Shown piece by piece: positions 20,256 through 30,869 of a stretch of 64,000 nt of DNA. Source of the stretch: Zasmidium citrigriseum (lineage: Eukaryota > Ascomycota > Dothideomycetes > Mycosphaerellales > Mycosphaerellaceae); the NCBI GenBank assembly GCA_002786025.1, contig NHNW01000030.1:62001-126000 (forward strand), written 5' to 3'. How positions within the stretch are numbered: position 1 is the first letter of the stretch; every line of letters starts with the position of its first letter. Both the position numbers and the translations under genes were made by a program. The notes under the pieces were generated by a model. The model did no database searches. It saw nothing but the letters and a program-made list of their open reading frames with translations, and was not told the origin of the DNA.

Positions 20256-21732
20256 CTAGTACATGTCCTCATCAAGCTGATGGTTGGCTTTCCGTGGCTT
20301 GACCTTGTTGGGAAAGAGGTCGTTTCCTCCTCCTCCTCCACCGAAGAGGTCCTTGCTCGCGCCGCGGATCGAGAAGCCTTGCTGCTTGCCGGCGCCCTTG
20401 AAGCTGAAGTTGTTGCCATCGCTCTCCAGGGAATCAGGCGACTTGAGGCGACCGTGGCTGGCTTTGAGTGCCATGCCTGGGCCACCCGTAATGCGCGAAA
20501 ATAGATCCCCGCCATTGGCGTTTTTGGGCTGACGACTAGAAGGCTGATAACTGCCTTGGGGCGACTGTTTGTGTAGATCCCAGCCTCCGAGAGCATTGAC
20601 AGCCTCGTCTTCGTGGGGATCGTACCTGTTGCTAGCTCTGCCTGGGAAAAGCTCTGTGTTCTTCGAAGTGCGGGATGGGAAGAGTTCCGTCGTATTGCCG
20701 CCGTTTGTGAGAGCTGTTGACGTCTTCTTGTTGGGAAAAAGTTCTGCTTTCACAGAGCTGGCAAAGGAACGATTCGCCTCTGCGGATCGGCGTCGAAGTG
20801 GTGGTGGGCTGCGATAACGGGCAGGCTTGCGGTGCGGGACGTTGTCGCTGAACCCGAATCTGCCGTCACCGTCTCGTGCCGGAGACGCACTACGTAGACG
20901 ATCATTCTTCTTGCTGGCGAAAAGGTCCTGTTCTCTGCCGCGTGGAGCGCGGCCGCGCTGTCTGCCTGCAAAAAGATCTCGCTCGGAGTCGCTGGCGTCT
21001 TGCGAGGATCGTCTGGCCGCAACTGACTCTGCATCATCGTCGTACAAGTTCTCGTCGAACTTCTTGGGAGGACCTCGGGGTCCACGTCGAGGTCGATCGT
21101 AATGGCGAATGCGATCGGCAGGATCTGGTCGGTAGACGGGATTGTCGTCGTAGAATTTGCTCCGAGCAGCAGCGCCTCGCTGCTTCATATCGGTCACCAC
21201 AGCCTGCCGCACAAACAGCTCTACGTGTGGATGTGTGACGAGCGTGACGGCACGGCGTGTCTCCAGTGGAGTGCGGGCGGCGGCAGTCGAAAAGGCATTC
21301 AACGCATTCGTAGCAGCATCCGCATCGGTGTAAACGAGCTTGGCAGATGTGTCATTGATCCATTCAACACGCTGAAAACCAGTCCGACTGTTGTCCTCGG
21401 CGAAGTTCTCCAGATCCTTGGTGGTCAAACTGCTCATCTGGCTGCTCTCGATGTAGATCTTATTCGGCGTGGGCTCAGTCGTGGTGAGCTCCCCTTCCTC
21501 AGCGCCGTTCGCATCCTGCATTCCTTGCTCTTCGATCTGTGTCTGCTCTGGCTGTACGGCTACGTCTGGCATCTACAATATCACATGCTTGATTAGTATC
21601 GGCCGTCGAGTCCAATGTCGGGTTTCGGATGCGTACAGCTTGCATTTTCGCGGCCTCTTCGCGCATGCGGGCGATCTCGGGGTCATCGTACTCGATGTCC
21701 ATGCCATCGTCGGCCATGAGGTCGGCAGCCAT
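20256..21732 (-). CDS. NCBP3-like nuclear cap-binding protein (DUF2414 domain)
   Basis: 470 residues in two exons, 21732-21637 and 21572-20256. The 64-nt intron has a GTACGC donor, a CTAAT branch site and a TTGTAG acceptor in phase 0. An acidic N-terminus precedes the DUF2414/NCBP3 RRM-like domain, identified by GFQRVEWINDTSAKLVY near residues 96-112. The C-terminal half is Arg/Ser-rich and disordered, with at least eight [DE]LF motifs (DLFAGR, DLFASK, ELFPNK, ELFPSR, ELFPGR, DLFSR, DLFGG, DLFPNK). Known relatives bind the mRNA cap or the cap-binding complex and help mRNA export. The motif array may be a docking repeat. Confidence 0.82.
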
Positions 21733-22172
21733 GGCGGGCTGCTGGTCGGTTGGTGGGCGTAAAGTGGAGGGCGGGGTTGGGTGGTAGAGCGGCGGCCGCT
21801 ATACAGCTGGCGGTGGTGTCTATACTGCGGTCGGAAGTAGTGGAATATCGGTCGCGGTCATAAGAGTGGATAGTGGTCGGTTTGTTGTAAGCGATTGTTG
21901 ATTGTCTTTGGTGGAAGTTGTTGTTTGTGTTTGTGCGTGTGGAAGAAGAAGTGGAAGGTCGGAGTTCAAGTTGCGAAGCTGTTGTAGACAGCCGCTGCGC
22001 TAGCGCCGGATACTTGCCGAGACCCGCACAATAAGCTTTGCGCTAGCTTCAGGTGCAAGCACGAGACATTCACATGCAATTCACTTCCTTCTGAAACTCT
22101 TGCATCTAAAACATTCACATTCGAATTCGCACATATGTGACGAGTATAAGGGTGGTATTATGGTCCTGGTAC
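21733..22172. other. Upstream region of the NCBP3-like gene
   Basis: 440 bp between two same-strand genes, with GT-rich tracts (about 21840-21950). Presumed promoter of the NCBP3-like gene; no coding signal. Confidence 0.5.
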
Positions 22173-23827
22173 TCACATGAAGACTTCGTCCCCTCCCGAA
22201 AAGCCCCACAGCTCCATCACCTTCCTCCTTGCAGCATTCACATCACACTGATCACTCCTCTCTTGGATGTCCCGTCGACTTCTCCTCAGCTTCTTCGCCA
22301 CAGTCTTCCAATCCAGCGTCCGACCCTCTAGACCGCTTTGCCAACCGGCCACCGTCTCAACTTGAACATCGCAGAGCTTCCCGCTTCTCTTCAGAAACTT
22401 TCCGCTAACAAGCACATCCTCAATCTCAGCATTACTTGCATGGCGTACGATGGCGGCAACGGGATCATGATCGACAGCACAAGTCATACTCGGAGTATCG
22501 GCCTTGAAGATAACGATATCGGCTTGCTTGCCCTCTTTCAGACTGCCAATTTGATCTGCCATCCCGAGTGCTCGAGCACCAGCGATAGTTGCCAGATTGA
22601 AGGCTTGTTGCGTTTCAGGTTCGATGAGCTTCGGGAAGCGACCTCGCTCCATGATTTGGGAGTTGCGATGGGATCGAGCGACTGCCAGGCCAGTTTGCAT
22701 TGCATGGAGAATAGAGGCGTGGTTGTTGGAGTGGCCTGTTCGATATCAGTTAGTGGACATCACAGCTTAGAGCGGACTGACTTACAGTCTGCTCCCAAAC
22801 ATGATCTCAAGTCTTTTCTGAAACCAGCCACCTCACCATGAGCCATCTGAGACTCTGTCGCGGGAGTCATGCACACCACTGTCCCAGCATCCTTCATCCA
22901 CTGGAACTCCTCATCAGTGGAGCCTGTCGCATGAGAGAGCAGTACATCAGGTCCAAGTAAGCCATAATTCTTCAGCGTCTCCGGCACAGAGTGTCCGCCA
23001 CTACCAGCGACATTGTTCCTTCTCCAGTGGGACGTTATAAACTTGCAACCGGCATCCCGTGCTTCCTGGAAGATGGAGATGGTTTTGTCTTTAGGAAGAT
23101 ACCAAGCGTCAAATCCAAAGCCGATTGAGACTTTGAGATTGTCTGTAGCCCGATGACAGAGGTCACGAATCTGAGACATCAAGAAGTCCGGAACTGGATT
23201 CGCCGTATCGAGCTCATACCCATCGTTATCCCAGCGCTTGATCGGTGGAACTAAACTTGGACAGAACATCGATCGGATGCCACTCGTAAGTGTTGCTGAG
23301 AATCCGGCAAGAGCTATCGAGGCATGTCAGCATTTACAGCCTCATGGAGGAAGAGAATGTACTTCGATCCTCCGTCAACGACATGTGCGCATGATCAACA
23401 ACCATGGTGGTCCCACCATCAACAGCTTCCATCAGCCCTCCCAACTCGCCCCAAAAGACATCTTCCGCAGTGTAATTGAAATACTGCAGATTCCCTACCT
23501 TCAATTCAGCATCATACTGCTTAACAAGGATGACTCCAGCTCACCTTTCGGATGATAATCCAACAAACTATCATCACTATGCCGTCCCTTCAACTGCGTC
23601 TGCCAGACATGATGATGCCCATCGATGAAACCTGGACAGATGATTTTGTCTCTGCAGTCGATGACTTCAGTGTTCTTGTCTGGTGAGATGTTTTTGCCGA
23701 TTTTAGCGATGACGGTGTCCTCGACGAGGAGGTCTGTATCGCGCAGGACTTGGACATTGTCTTCTTCATCGTGGCAGAGTACGACGCCGCCTTGAAGGAG
23801 GATGGACGGATGAGATGAAGTGCTCAT
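22173..23827 (-). CDS. Metal-dependent amidohydrolase (deaminase-like)
   Basis: 501 residues in four exons: 23827-23545, 23494-23363, 23313-22786 and 22735-22173. The three introns are 50, 49 and 50 nt, all in phase 1 (donors GTGAGC, GTACAT, GTAAGT). The fold starts with the small beta-domain, then the metal site GFIDGHHHVWQ (His71/His73). The VDHAHM segment, a third-site His in LLSHATG and Asp314 in LGADC follow. A second beta-domain segment closes it (SLKEGKQADIVIF). This is the cytosine deaminase, MTA/SAH deaminase and chlorohydrolase branch of the amidohydrolases; the substrate cannot be told. It is divergent from an MFS transporter gene, which suggests uptake and processing of a common compound. 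Confidence 0.85.
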
Positions 23828-24485
23828 TTTGAAGGAAAGGGGGAGGAGGTCTGAGCTCGGCGCTAAGCTGTTCCCTTGGAGGAATCTCGGGGAATTGTTA
23901 GTGAATGTTGAGAAAGAGCCACTGAAACGTTCTGAAGAAGCTGCAAGAGCTCAAGAACAAAATCTCACTTTACCTACTCAGTACTTCAGATTTATATCCA
24001 ACACAATCTCGCCCTACGTGCCACAGGAGAAGCCCTGGTCGCAAAACCGATATCGCCGAAGGTTTCGCTTACAGCAAGTCCCATTTTCGGCTAGCTTGTT
24101 CGAGCCCTCGATGACATGCTCTGCGATCTTCTCCATCTCTTTCTCAACTGCATCCATCACTTTGGTGGGCAGACTCCAGAGGCGATGGAACCGATCTCTC
24201 CGACCTTTTACCTCCGCCTTGAATCTGGGTTCAAAGTGGCCATGAGGCATTCGGGCGCCACCGGTCATCGCTTCGCCTTGATGGAGATTGGATGAACCAA
24301 ACAGTCATCAAAAACCCCTGCCAACAATGGATCGCATTCGGTCTCTGCTCCGCAAACCCAAGGAAGATGAAGCTTGTCCCTGATGAGCTTCCGTCGACCG
24401 CCGACATCTATCATGGCATCGAGAGCAAACATACCCTCCGCGGGAACACCAAAAACATCTGCTACCATCGAGCGGCATCGAGAAT
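23828..24485. other. Divergent promoter region of amidohydrolase and transporter
   Basis: 658 bp separate the two start codons. It probably contains both promoters. One small open frame inside it (24014-24268) is listed separately with low confidence. Confidence 0.5.
24014..24268 (-). CDS. Possible small protein, unrecognised
   Basis: 84 residues from the ATG at 24268, basic, with an amphipathic stretch around KVMDAVEKEMEKIAEHVIEG. A GTAAGC sequence inside the last third could be an intron donor, so the true 3' end may differ. It lies between two divergent start codons, where a gene would be unexpected. Codon use looks plausible but no family is recognised. A chance frame remains likely. Confidence 0.22.
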   Translation of the reverse strand: MTGGARMPHGHFEPRFKAEVKGRRDRFHRLWSLPTKVMDAVEKEMEKIAEHVIEGSNKLAENGTCCKRNLRRYRFCDQGFSCGT

Positions 24486-26143
24486 ATGGAATCCTCGAGT
24501 GATGAAGCCGATCTCCACGTCAATGCGACCAAGACTGAAGTATTCACCGACGTGACGCCTTTCGAGACCAACGACAGCTCCATCGCCGCGGTCAACTCGG
24601 AAAAGGATGTCTTCGATACTACCGGCACGGATCCAGTCCTCACGAGAAAGATGGCCCTGGTCAATGCGGCTCTCGATGAGATTGGTATGACTCGCTGGCA
24701 TTGGAAGCTCTTCTTTTTGAATGGCTTCGGATACGCCGTTGACTCAGTATGTTTGCGAAAGAAATCCCCGTAAGATATCAACTGACACCGATGCAGACCT
24801 TGATAGTCTGTCAAGCAATCACTCAACCAGCGATCGCTCGAGAATATGCTGCTCCGAACCCGCCTCTGGCCGGAGTTGCCTTGGCTTGTCAGATGGGCCT
24901 CCTGGTGGGTGCCGCACTTTGGGGATTCTCAGCCGACGTGATCGGCCGCAAGCTGGCATTCAATACGAGTCTGCTTTCATGTGCCGTCTTTGTGATCATT
25001 GCCGGAGCAATGCCATCCTACATGTCATTCTCGACCATGTAAGTCCCCTTGACGAATTCAAGGACGCTCAACTGACGACTGCAGGGTGGCGCTCTACTCA
25101 GCTGGTGCCGGTGGGAACTACATTCTGGACGCAACCAATTTCCTCGAATTCCTACCTCGATCCCATGCATATCTGGTAACTCTGATGAGCATCTGGTGGG
25201 CTTTTGGATACACGATCACCGGCCTTCTGGCATGGGCTTTCATGTCTAACTTCAACTGCAATCCGGAGGCAACTCCAGCTACCTGCTCTCGCTCCGAGAA
25301 CATGGGCTGGCGCTATCTCCATTTCACCGCAGGCGGCCTTGTACTAGTCGTTGCTTGTCTTCGTGTTCTCATCATCAGAATGCAGCAGACCCCGAGGTGG
25401 CTCTGCTCACAGAATAGAGACGGCGAAGTCTTTCAGCTCTTGTCGAATCTGGCGAGGAAGTATGAACGCCCGCTGAGTCTCACTTCAGAGGCTCTGACTT
25501 CCCAAGGCAGAATTATGCACACCGAGAAATCCGTCTGGTCGTCACTTCGACTCCGCAAACACATCGCCGCCCTGTTCGAAACCAAGCTGCTCGCCTACTC
25601 CACAACCATGATCATCGCCAACTGGTTCACAATCGGCATGGTCTCCCCCCTATACACCGTTTTCCTCCCCTACTACCTTGCATCACGCGGAGCGTCCGTT
25701 AGCGCCGAATCCAACTATATCACCTGGAGAAACTACGCCATCAACCAAGTCTCCGGCCTCGTTGGCCCCATCATCGCCGCCATCCTCGTGGAAAGCCGCC
25801 TCGTTGCCGACGAGGTACTCTCGCAATCGGTGCAGCGGCTACTACTGCTTTGCAATTTGGGTACACGCAGATCAAGACACCGACGCAGAATCTTGCTCTC
25901 TCGTGCTCGATAACGGCTGCGAGCAGTGTTTATTATGGAACGATCTATGCTTATACGCCGGAGATTCTGCCGACAGCTCATCGGGCGACTGGATACGGGC
26001 TTTGCGTTGTCTTCAATCGAGTCGGAGGTATTGTGGGGGTCGTCGTGGGTAGCTATGCGGATGTAAGGACTACTGCGCCCTTGTTCGTTTTTTGCTGGGT
26101 TGTTTGGGCTTTTGGTAATTCTGGCTCTGGCATTGCCCTTTGA
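24486..26143 (+). CDS. MFS transporter (sugar/SV2-like), apparent frameshift near 25803
   Basis: Three exons: 24486-24746, 24797-25038 and 25085 onward. Introns are 50 and 46 nt (GTATGT/GCAG phase 0, GTAAGT/GCAG phase 2). About 520 residues would form a 12-helix major facilitator. An N-terminal segment (ALDEIGMTRWHWKLFFLNG) leads into helix 1, then the loop motif GFSADVIGRKLAF, a typical MFS motif A. The reading frame breaks in the second half: the first frame reads to about AILVESRLV, then the expected motif (RRGTLAIGAAATTALQFGYT) continues in another frame to 26143. No intron can explain this, so one base seems lost near 25800. It shares a divergent promoter with the amidohydrolase. Confidence 0.75.
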
Positions 26144-26314
26144 GAGCCGGGGAAAACGAGGCATTTGAGTGAGCAGTATCTCCGGAGACTGTTCGTTGAT
26201 TTCTTATGTACTGTAACGACTGTCCGTACTGCATGCATGCAAACACCTATTCTATCCATCCTGTCCAACCTCCACGATCCCTCCTACTCATCCCCCGAAC
26301 CACCTTGTCTCTCC

Positions 26315-26644
26315 CTAGAATCCCCCATTATCAGCACAAGAAATAGCGACCCCCTGTCCATTCTCGACATTGATACAAGTCGTCGCTCCTTTCTCACTGA
26401 GGTCCAAAGCATTCTGGCACGACGAGTCAGAGTACACACTGCAAGTCGTCTTGATATCCTTGGGGTCGTAGCTGGAGAAGCTCTGGGGTGCTTGGGTGCA
26501 GCCGCCGTATTCTTCGACACGCATTGTGTCGTCGGTGCCGCCGCAGTCGCTGGAGCTGTAGAAGTGGATGCTTGCGTCTTCGGCTACCGCGTGGCCCGTG
26601 AGGGTCAGGGTGATGAGGGCGAGGATGGTGGTTGGGAGGTGCAT
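26315..26644 (-). CDS. Small secreted cysteine-rich protein (effector-like)
   Basis: 109 residues, intronless, with a signal peptide of about 21 residues (MHLPTTILALITLTLTGHA, cut near AVA-EDA). The mature ~88 residues carry six cysteines, enough for three disulphides (in SDCGG, GGCTQ, TTCSVY, SSCQN, TTCINV and SCADN). No known domain is recognised. Size, secretion signal and cysteine number fit the small secreted proteins of plant-associated fungi, but a role in infection is only inferred. The gene sits at the edge of a gene-poor stretch, and a TATA-like element lies about 140 bp upstream. Confidence 0.75.
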   Translation of the reverse strand: MHLPTTILALITLTLTGHAVAEDASIHFYSSSDCGGTDDTMRVEEYGGCTQAPQSFSSYDPKDIKTTCSVYSDSSCQNALDLSEKGATTCINVENGQGVAISCADNGGF

Positions 26645-26781
26645 GATTGTTGGGTGTTCTGGGTTTGATTAGAAACGGGCGAGTCTGTGTGGGAAGGTGG
26701 GTTGGGTACTTGTTGTGTCTGTAGAATCGAGCTCTTTTGAGTTGTTGTGTTCTGCTTCTTGTTCTATCACTTTCTCGAGCA

Positions 26782-26788
26782 TTTTATA
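26782..26788 (-). promoter_or_regulatory. Candidate TATA box of the small secreted protein gene
   Basis: TATAAAA reads on the minus strand about 140 bp upstream of the start codon at 26644, and the intervening sequence is T/G-rich. Position and sequence fit a TATA element, but no transcription start is known. Confidence 0.4.
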
Positions 26789-27036
26789 GAAGACCTATGC
26801 AGGACGCGATTTCCGCTGCGGTTAGGAAAACACCTGGATGAAATGTGCTGCGGACGGGGTAGCTGAAAGGGAGCATATCTCCTCTTTTGGTCAACATCTC
26901 ACTGCAAGACAATAGGCAACGTTGAGCCAGCGTCACCCAAGCTGTTACTGTCACTGGTGGCTGGCCCTCACGAGGCATCACCAGTAGGCCAGGAACGATG
27001 CCGACGAACCACGCTCAAGATCCTTTGCTCCTTCGC

Positions 27037-27393
27037 TCATCCACCAAGGTCAAGTAAATGCTTAGCATGCTTATCAAAAGGCTTGATTTTCAAGAGACCC
27101 ACATCGACGATCGAGCGGCCTTGAGACGATGTGGTCAGTCCTCTCCAAAAGTTTGGAGTCGCATCGGAATTTCGTGCCTGAAACGGACGTCTCCAATGAA
27201 CGAACAGATCGAACACGAGGGCCTTGCGTATGCCAGGGAGTTCAAGTGCCGAGTCTGCATCGTGTACGCGTATACCTTCGTCTGATTGCTTCAAAGCTTT
27301 TGCCGATTCCCTTTCCAGTCGCCGGCCGATGCGTGTGCTCGGACAAATGTACACCTGAAGCATTGTCTTGAGCGATTCCGATAGTCCATCCAT
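27037..27393 (-). CDS. Doubtful open frame, unrecognised
   Basis: 118 residues with mixed charge and no recognised domain (for example RIGRRLERESAKALKQSDEG). It could be the last exon of a minus-strand gene whose other exons would lie near 28000-28900, since a plausible coding patch (RFALQIYDLCGRFIPEEYV) is readable at about 28105-28175 in that strand. No consistent splice chain was found. Confidence 0.2.
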   Translation of the reverse strand: MDGLSESLKTMLQVYICPSTRIGRRLERESAKALKQSDEGIRVHDADSALELPGIRKALVFDLFVHWRRPFQARNSDATPNFWRGLTTSSQGRSIVDVGLLKIKPFDKHAKHLLDLGG

Positions 27394-27956
27394 TGTGCTG
27401 CTGGTCCTCGCCTTCTATGCCTTGGTGGGTCTTCTTCTTGCGGTTGTCACAGGGAAGACTCGTACTCGCAGGAACATCGAGCGGATGTGCATATGGCCCC
27501 GACTTTGCTTTGGTGTGCTCAGTCGTTTAGCGTGTCGGCCATTCTAGCTCTAGCATGGCCATTGAATGGTCGACGGCGACGCACTATCTAAAGGCGATGC
27601 CGAGGAGGCGACAATCGGGAGCGGAAAGCGCTCTGCGCCATGTGCTGCCCAGGAGCTGCTGTAGAGCTAAGGCCCAGCATCGACTTCGGAAACTCATTGG
27701 ACGGAGAGCGTCATTGCTTGCATCAACAGTATCATGAGCTGCTCGAGAAGGTTGGCTTTGCCCTTTGGGTGCACCTTCCTCCGAGAGGTAGCTTCAAGAT
27801 GAGAAGGTGTCGAGGGTAAACACTTCTGCGACCTTCAACCAGCTTACCATCGAGTCGATCTTAGATACTCTCGACAATTGCGCCCATAATGGATCTGATG
27901 AGAGGACGAAAGGGCTGCGACTTCGGGCGACCGCTGCTACCGATCCTGACCGACCG

Positions 27957-27973
27957 ATCTCTCTCTCTCTCTT
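27957..27973. repeat. (CT)n microsatellite
   Basis: An uninterrupted run of about eight CT units in a region without a supported gene. Confidence 0.8.
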
Positions 27974-30013
27974 TCGAGGTAGGCAATGAGAAAGCTAAAT
28001 TCTGTATGCAGCATCAGCTTGAAGGTATTAAGACCGACCTTCCGGATTCCATCAATGATGTACAACAGACTGAAGAACGTCAGCTTGACCCTGTTGTTTG
28101 GACCATACCTGTTTGACGTACTCCTCTGGGATGAAGCGGCCGCAGAGGTCGTATATCTGAAGCGCAAAGCGAATGTGGGAGATTTACAACGAAAGTCAAA
28201 GGAAGAGAAGGGCTGTGTGCGGGCTCCTCATCCAAGACGCTATCGTTGTACTCGGCCGAGTTTGTCCAGCCTCGTTTCGATCTGGAAGCCACTGCATACC
28301 GCTATCTCCTATCTTCTGGAGACAACAACGCAAACAATCCACTTCGCATGGCAAGTCGATTTCAACGTCTCGCTTCAACATCTTGCAAAACCGCACGTTG
28401 GAGGTGTCCAAGAATTCGACAACTTCTCCTTGGCGACGAGGTTCAACGCTCACGTCTTCTTCGTTTCTAGCGTTGGGGCCGTGAGCAACTGGCAGCTTTC
28501 TTCGCCCAACGGGGAATCTTCGATGACAACGGAGCCCGGCGTACCCGAGACAACGATCGAAGACTGGACAGCAGCAGCCAACGTGGGCGACACCCAGTGA
28601 AAGCTGGCATCCGAGAGTCCCCTTGCAGAAGCTGCCGTGCAATGCAACGTGTCCTGCACCATCTGTTTGTATCGGACAAATTGCTGTTCCAACCACCGGG
28701 ACAAGAGGCTGGCCGAAGCAGGAGTGGTTCCCGAGCATCTTACCCTCATCGAAGTCTCTCGTGGCCTTGCTATCTTTGCTCTTCGCTTTGTAGCAGGCGA
28801 TTGACTGGGTGTGTGTTGGTGATGTTGCGAGTATCATTTCGAGGCTGTCGCGCAAACGAGTCGTGCGTGTACAGTCTATCATGTCGTCAACCCTCAGAGC
28901 ACGACTTGGAAGCAAGTCTTACCCCATCTCAAGACCAGACTAGGCGTCCGGGACGTACCACTCTCCAAGTGGCTTGATCTGGTAGCCACCGGTGAAGACC
29001 ACGTCAACAATCCCGCCCTCAGACTTCTAGACTTCTTAAAGAACATGGCGGACAAGTATCCCAACAGAGTGAGACATCTAGACACAACACAAACCCGCAA
29101 AGCAAGCCCAACCCTCCGCCACCCCACACCGATATCAACAAAGTCGTTGGACCTGTGGCTGACGCAGTCAGGTCTCTGGTCACGTACAGTACACGTACAC
29201 AAACAAGGCACCAGCGAGGTCTATGGCACGAAACAGCACGAAGGAACGATAAGTCTCCGTGTCCGCGGGAGGAGAATAGGGAGATTTGTATCGGAATCTG
29301 CAAGACGCTTGGGCGGGTACCAAATTTTTGCGACTCTGCTTCTGGGTCGTTATTCTTGGCGTGGGTGTCAGGAGACTTTGACCGGAGTGGCCGGTGGCCA
29401 ATGGCCAGGGATGTGGTTTGCAGAGGGTTTCGATAGTGTTGTGTATGATGAGTTAGTTGGTGGAAGTTCTTGTTATGGAAAATGCAGAGTGTTGTTCTTG
29501 TTGACCGTTGAATGGGGGCGGTGGGTGATGATGTTTGGGAAGGAAGAGGGGAGCAGCAACGAGGTGTGGGAGTATGTTGGTTCCTGTTGCGGTCTGACGT
29601 CGAGAGGAGCTCACCGACTCCCAACAACAACAACAACATCTCATCCTGCGAATGCAAGAACAAGAGACAAGGAATGCAGAAGCAATGAGTGCAATTTGTA
29701 ACAATGAGATAGCGGTCAGTATAGTACAATGTAACGACCCAACAAGAAAGTCTAAACCATGTGCCCATTTTTCAGTCCCAAAATTCGTATACAGCAAACG
29801 CCCTCCCATTCCCTGGTATCAAATGCAACGTCTCGACGTGGACGCATGTGTGTATGTATTTCGTGTTTCTTTCGTAGGTGTACGTAGCACAGGTCGAGAC
29901 GTAATCGTGAACGCATCAAATGGGTATCCCAATCAATGGTGTAAGGTTACTGTCGTTCAATGTTAGTCGTCGTTTGTGAGGTAGAGAAGGGGTGGTTTTG
30001 TGGATCTTACCAT

Positions 30014-30869
30014 CTACAAGCGGCACTGGATAGGATTGCAAGAGTTGCAATGTCCCGTCTCCAACTCGACTTTGGATCCGCACTGGAAGCAACGGCTGAG
30101 CCGGCTTTCGATCATTCGGATCATGGAATTCATGTCGTCGAGGCGTTGGTTCATGGCTTCGATAGACTTGCTGCAGCCTTCGACGAGGGCGACGAGGCGT
30201 TCGATGGAGTTGTCTTTCCTGTTGAGTAGACAATCGTTAGAAGTGATCGTAAGGTGTGTTGATGCGTGATGTGAACGTACTTCGTTGGTGACACCTCACG
30301 ATACCGGCAGTCAAGCTTCTGCTCCTTACAAGCCTGGCATGGGCTCTCTCCATCGCACTTCTGCTTTCGCTTGCGGCACTCTTCGCAGGCCTATGATGGA
30401 GTGCACCGTTAGTAAAGTGGCTTCGATCTAGTTTCAGTCCCCTACTAACCGTCGCAGTCCTCTTCGCCTTCTGTCTCGGCACATGATGACTAGGCGTGAT
30501 TGGCACAGCGGGAAATTTCGTCGGTCCGCTAAACGGCGGTGGAGGTGGAGTCGTAGGAGCGATTGAGACACTGCACGACGACGAAGCGCTGCTATTCGAG
30601 CTCTGGCCAAACGAGTCGTTGGCGTTGTGGATGAAAGGCTCCGAGAGTGAGCGATGACCGCTGGCGTAGAATCCGGCTTCAGACGATGGGATGTAGCCCT
30701 CGGATACGTAGTCGCCTTGGGCTGGGAAGGGGTTGCTGAAGAGGATCTGCTGTGGCGGTTGCAACGGAGGCGAGTAGTAATGTCCTGAGGTGAAGTCGTG
30801 GTATGCGATGCCGTCCATGTTGAGTGACATTGGAGTCTGGTCAAGCATGCGTTGGTAATCTCTCTTCAT
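30014..30869 (-). CDS. Compact Zn(II)2Cys6 DNA-binding protein
   Basis: 244 residues in three exons: 30869-30450, 30390-30281 and 30218-30014. Introns are 59 and 62 nt (GTTAGT/CATAG phase 0, GTACGT/CAACAG phase 2). A Pro/Ser-rich N-terminal 140 residues precedes the zinc cluster at 142-168 with spacing C-x2-C-x6-C-x5-C-x2-C-x6-C and a basic first loop (RKRKQK). A short helical segment follows (IERLVALVEGCSKSIEAMNQ). A second group of cysteines ends the protein (CFQCGS, then CNSCNPIQC). No fungal-specific middle homology region is present, so this is a minimal regulator. The gene lies between two gene-poor stretches. Confidence 0.85.

Larger units (their letters stand above)
26645..30013. other. 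3.4-kb gene-poor region
   Basis: Open frames exist on both strands (27986-28600 plus, 28196-28915 minus, 29019-29768 minus) but overlap each other and show no domain. A (CT)n microsatellite lies at about 27957-27973 and an (AAC)n run at about 29622-29640. No terminal inverted repeats or transposase motifs were seen. It could hold a decayed multi-exon gene on the minus strand. Confidence 0.4.

Noticed and set aside
28196..28915. 239-residue minus-strand frame, with an overlapping 204-residue plus-strand frame
   Set aside because: Both frames overlap, no domain is seen and no splice chain joins them to neighbours. A decayed gene is possible but not supported.
29019..29768. 249-residue minus-strand frame
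   Set aside because: Low-complexity His/Thr/Pro content and no homologous motif. It overlaps a comparable plus-strand frame.
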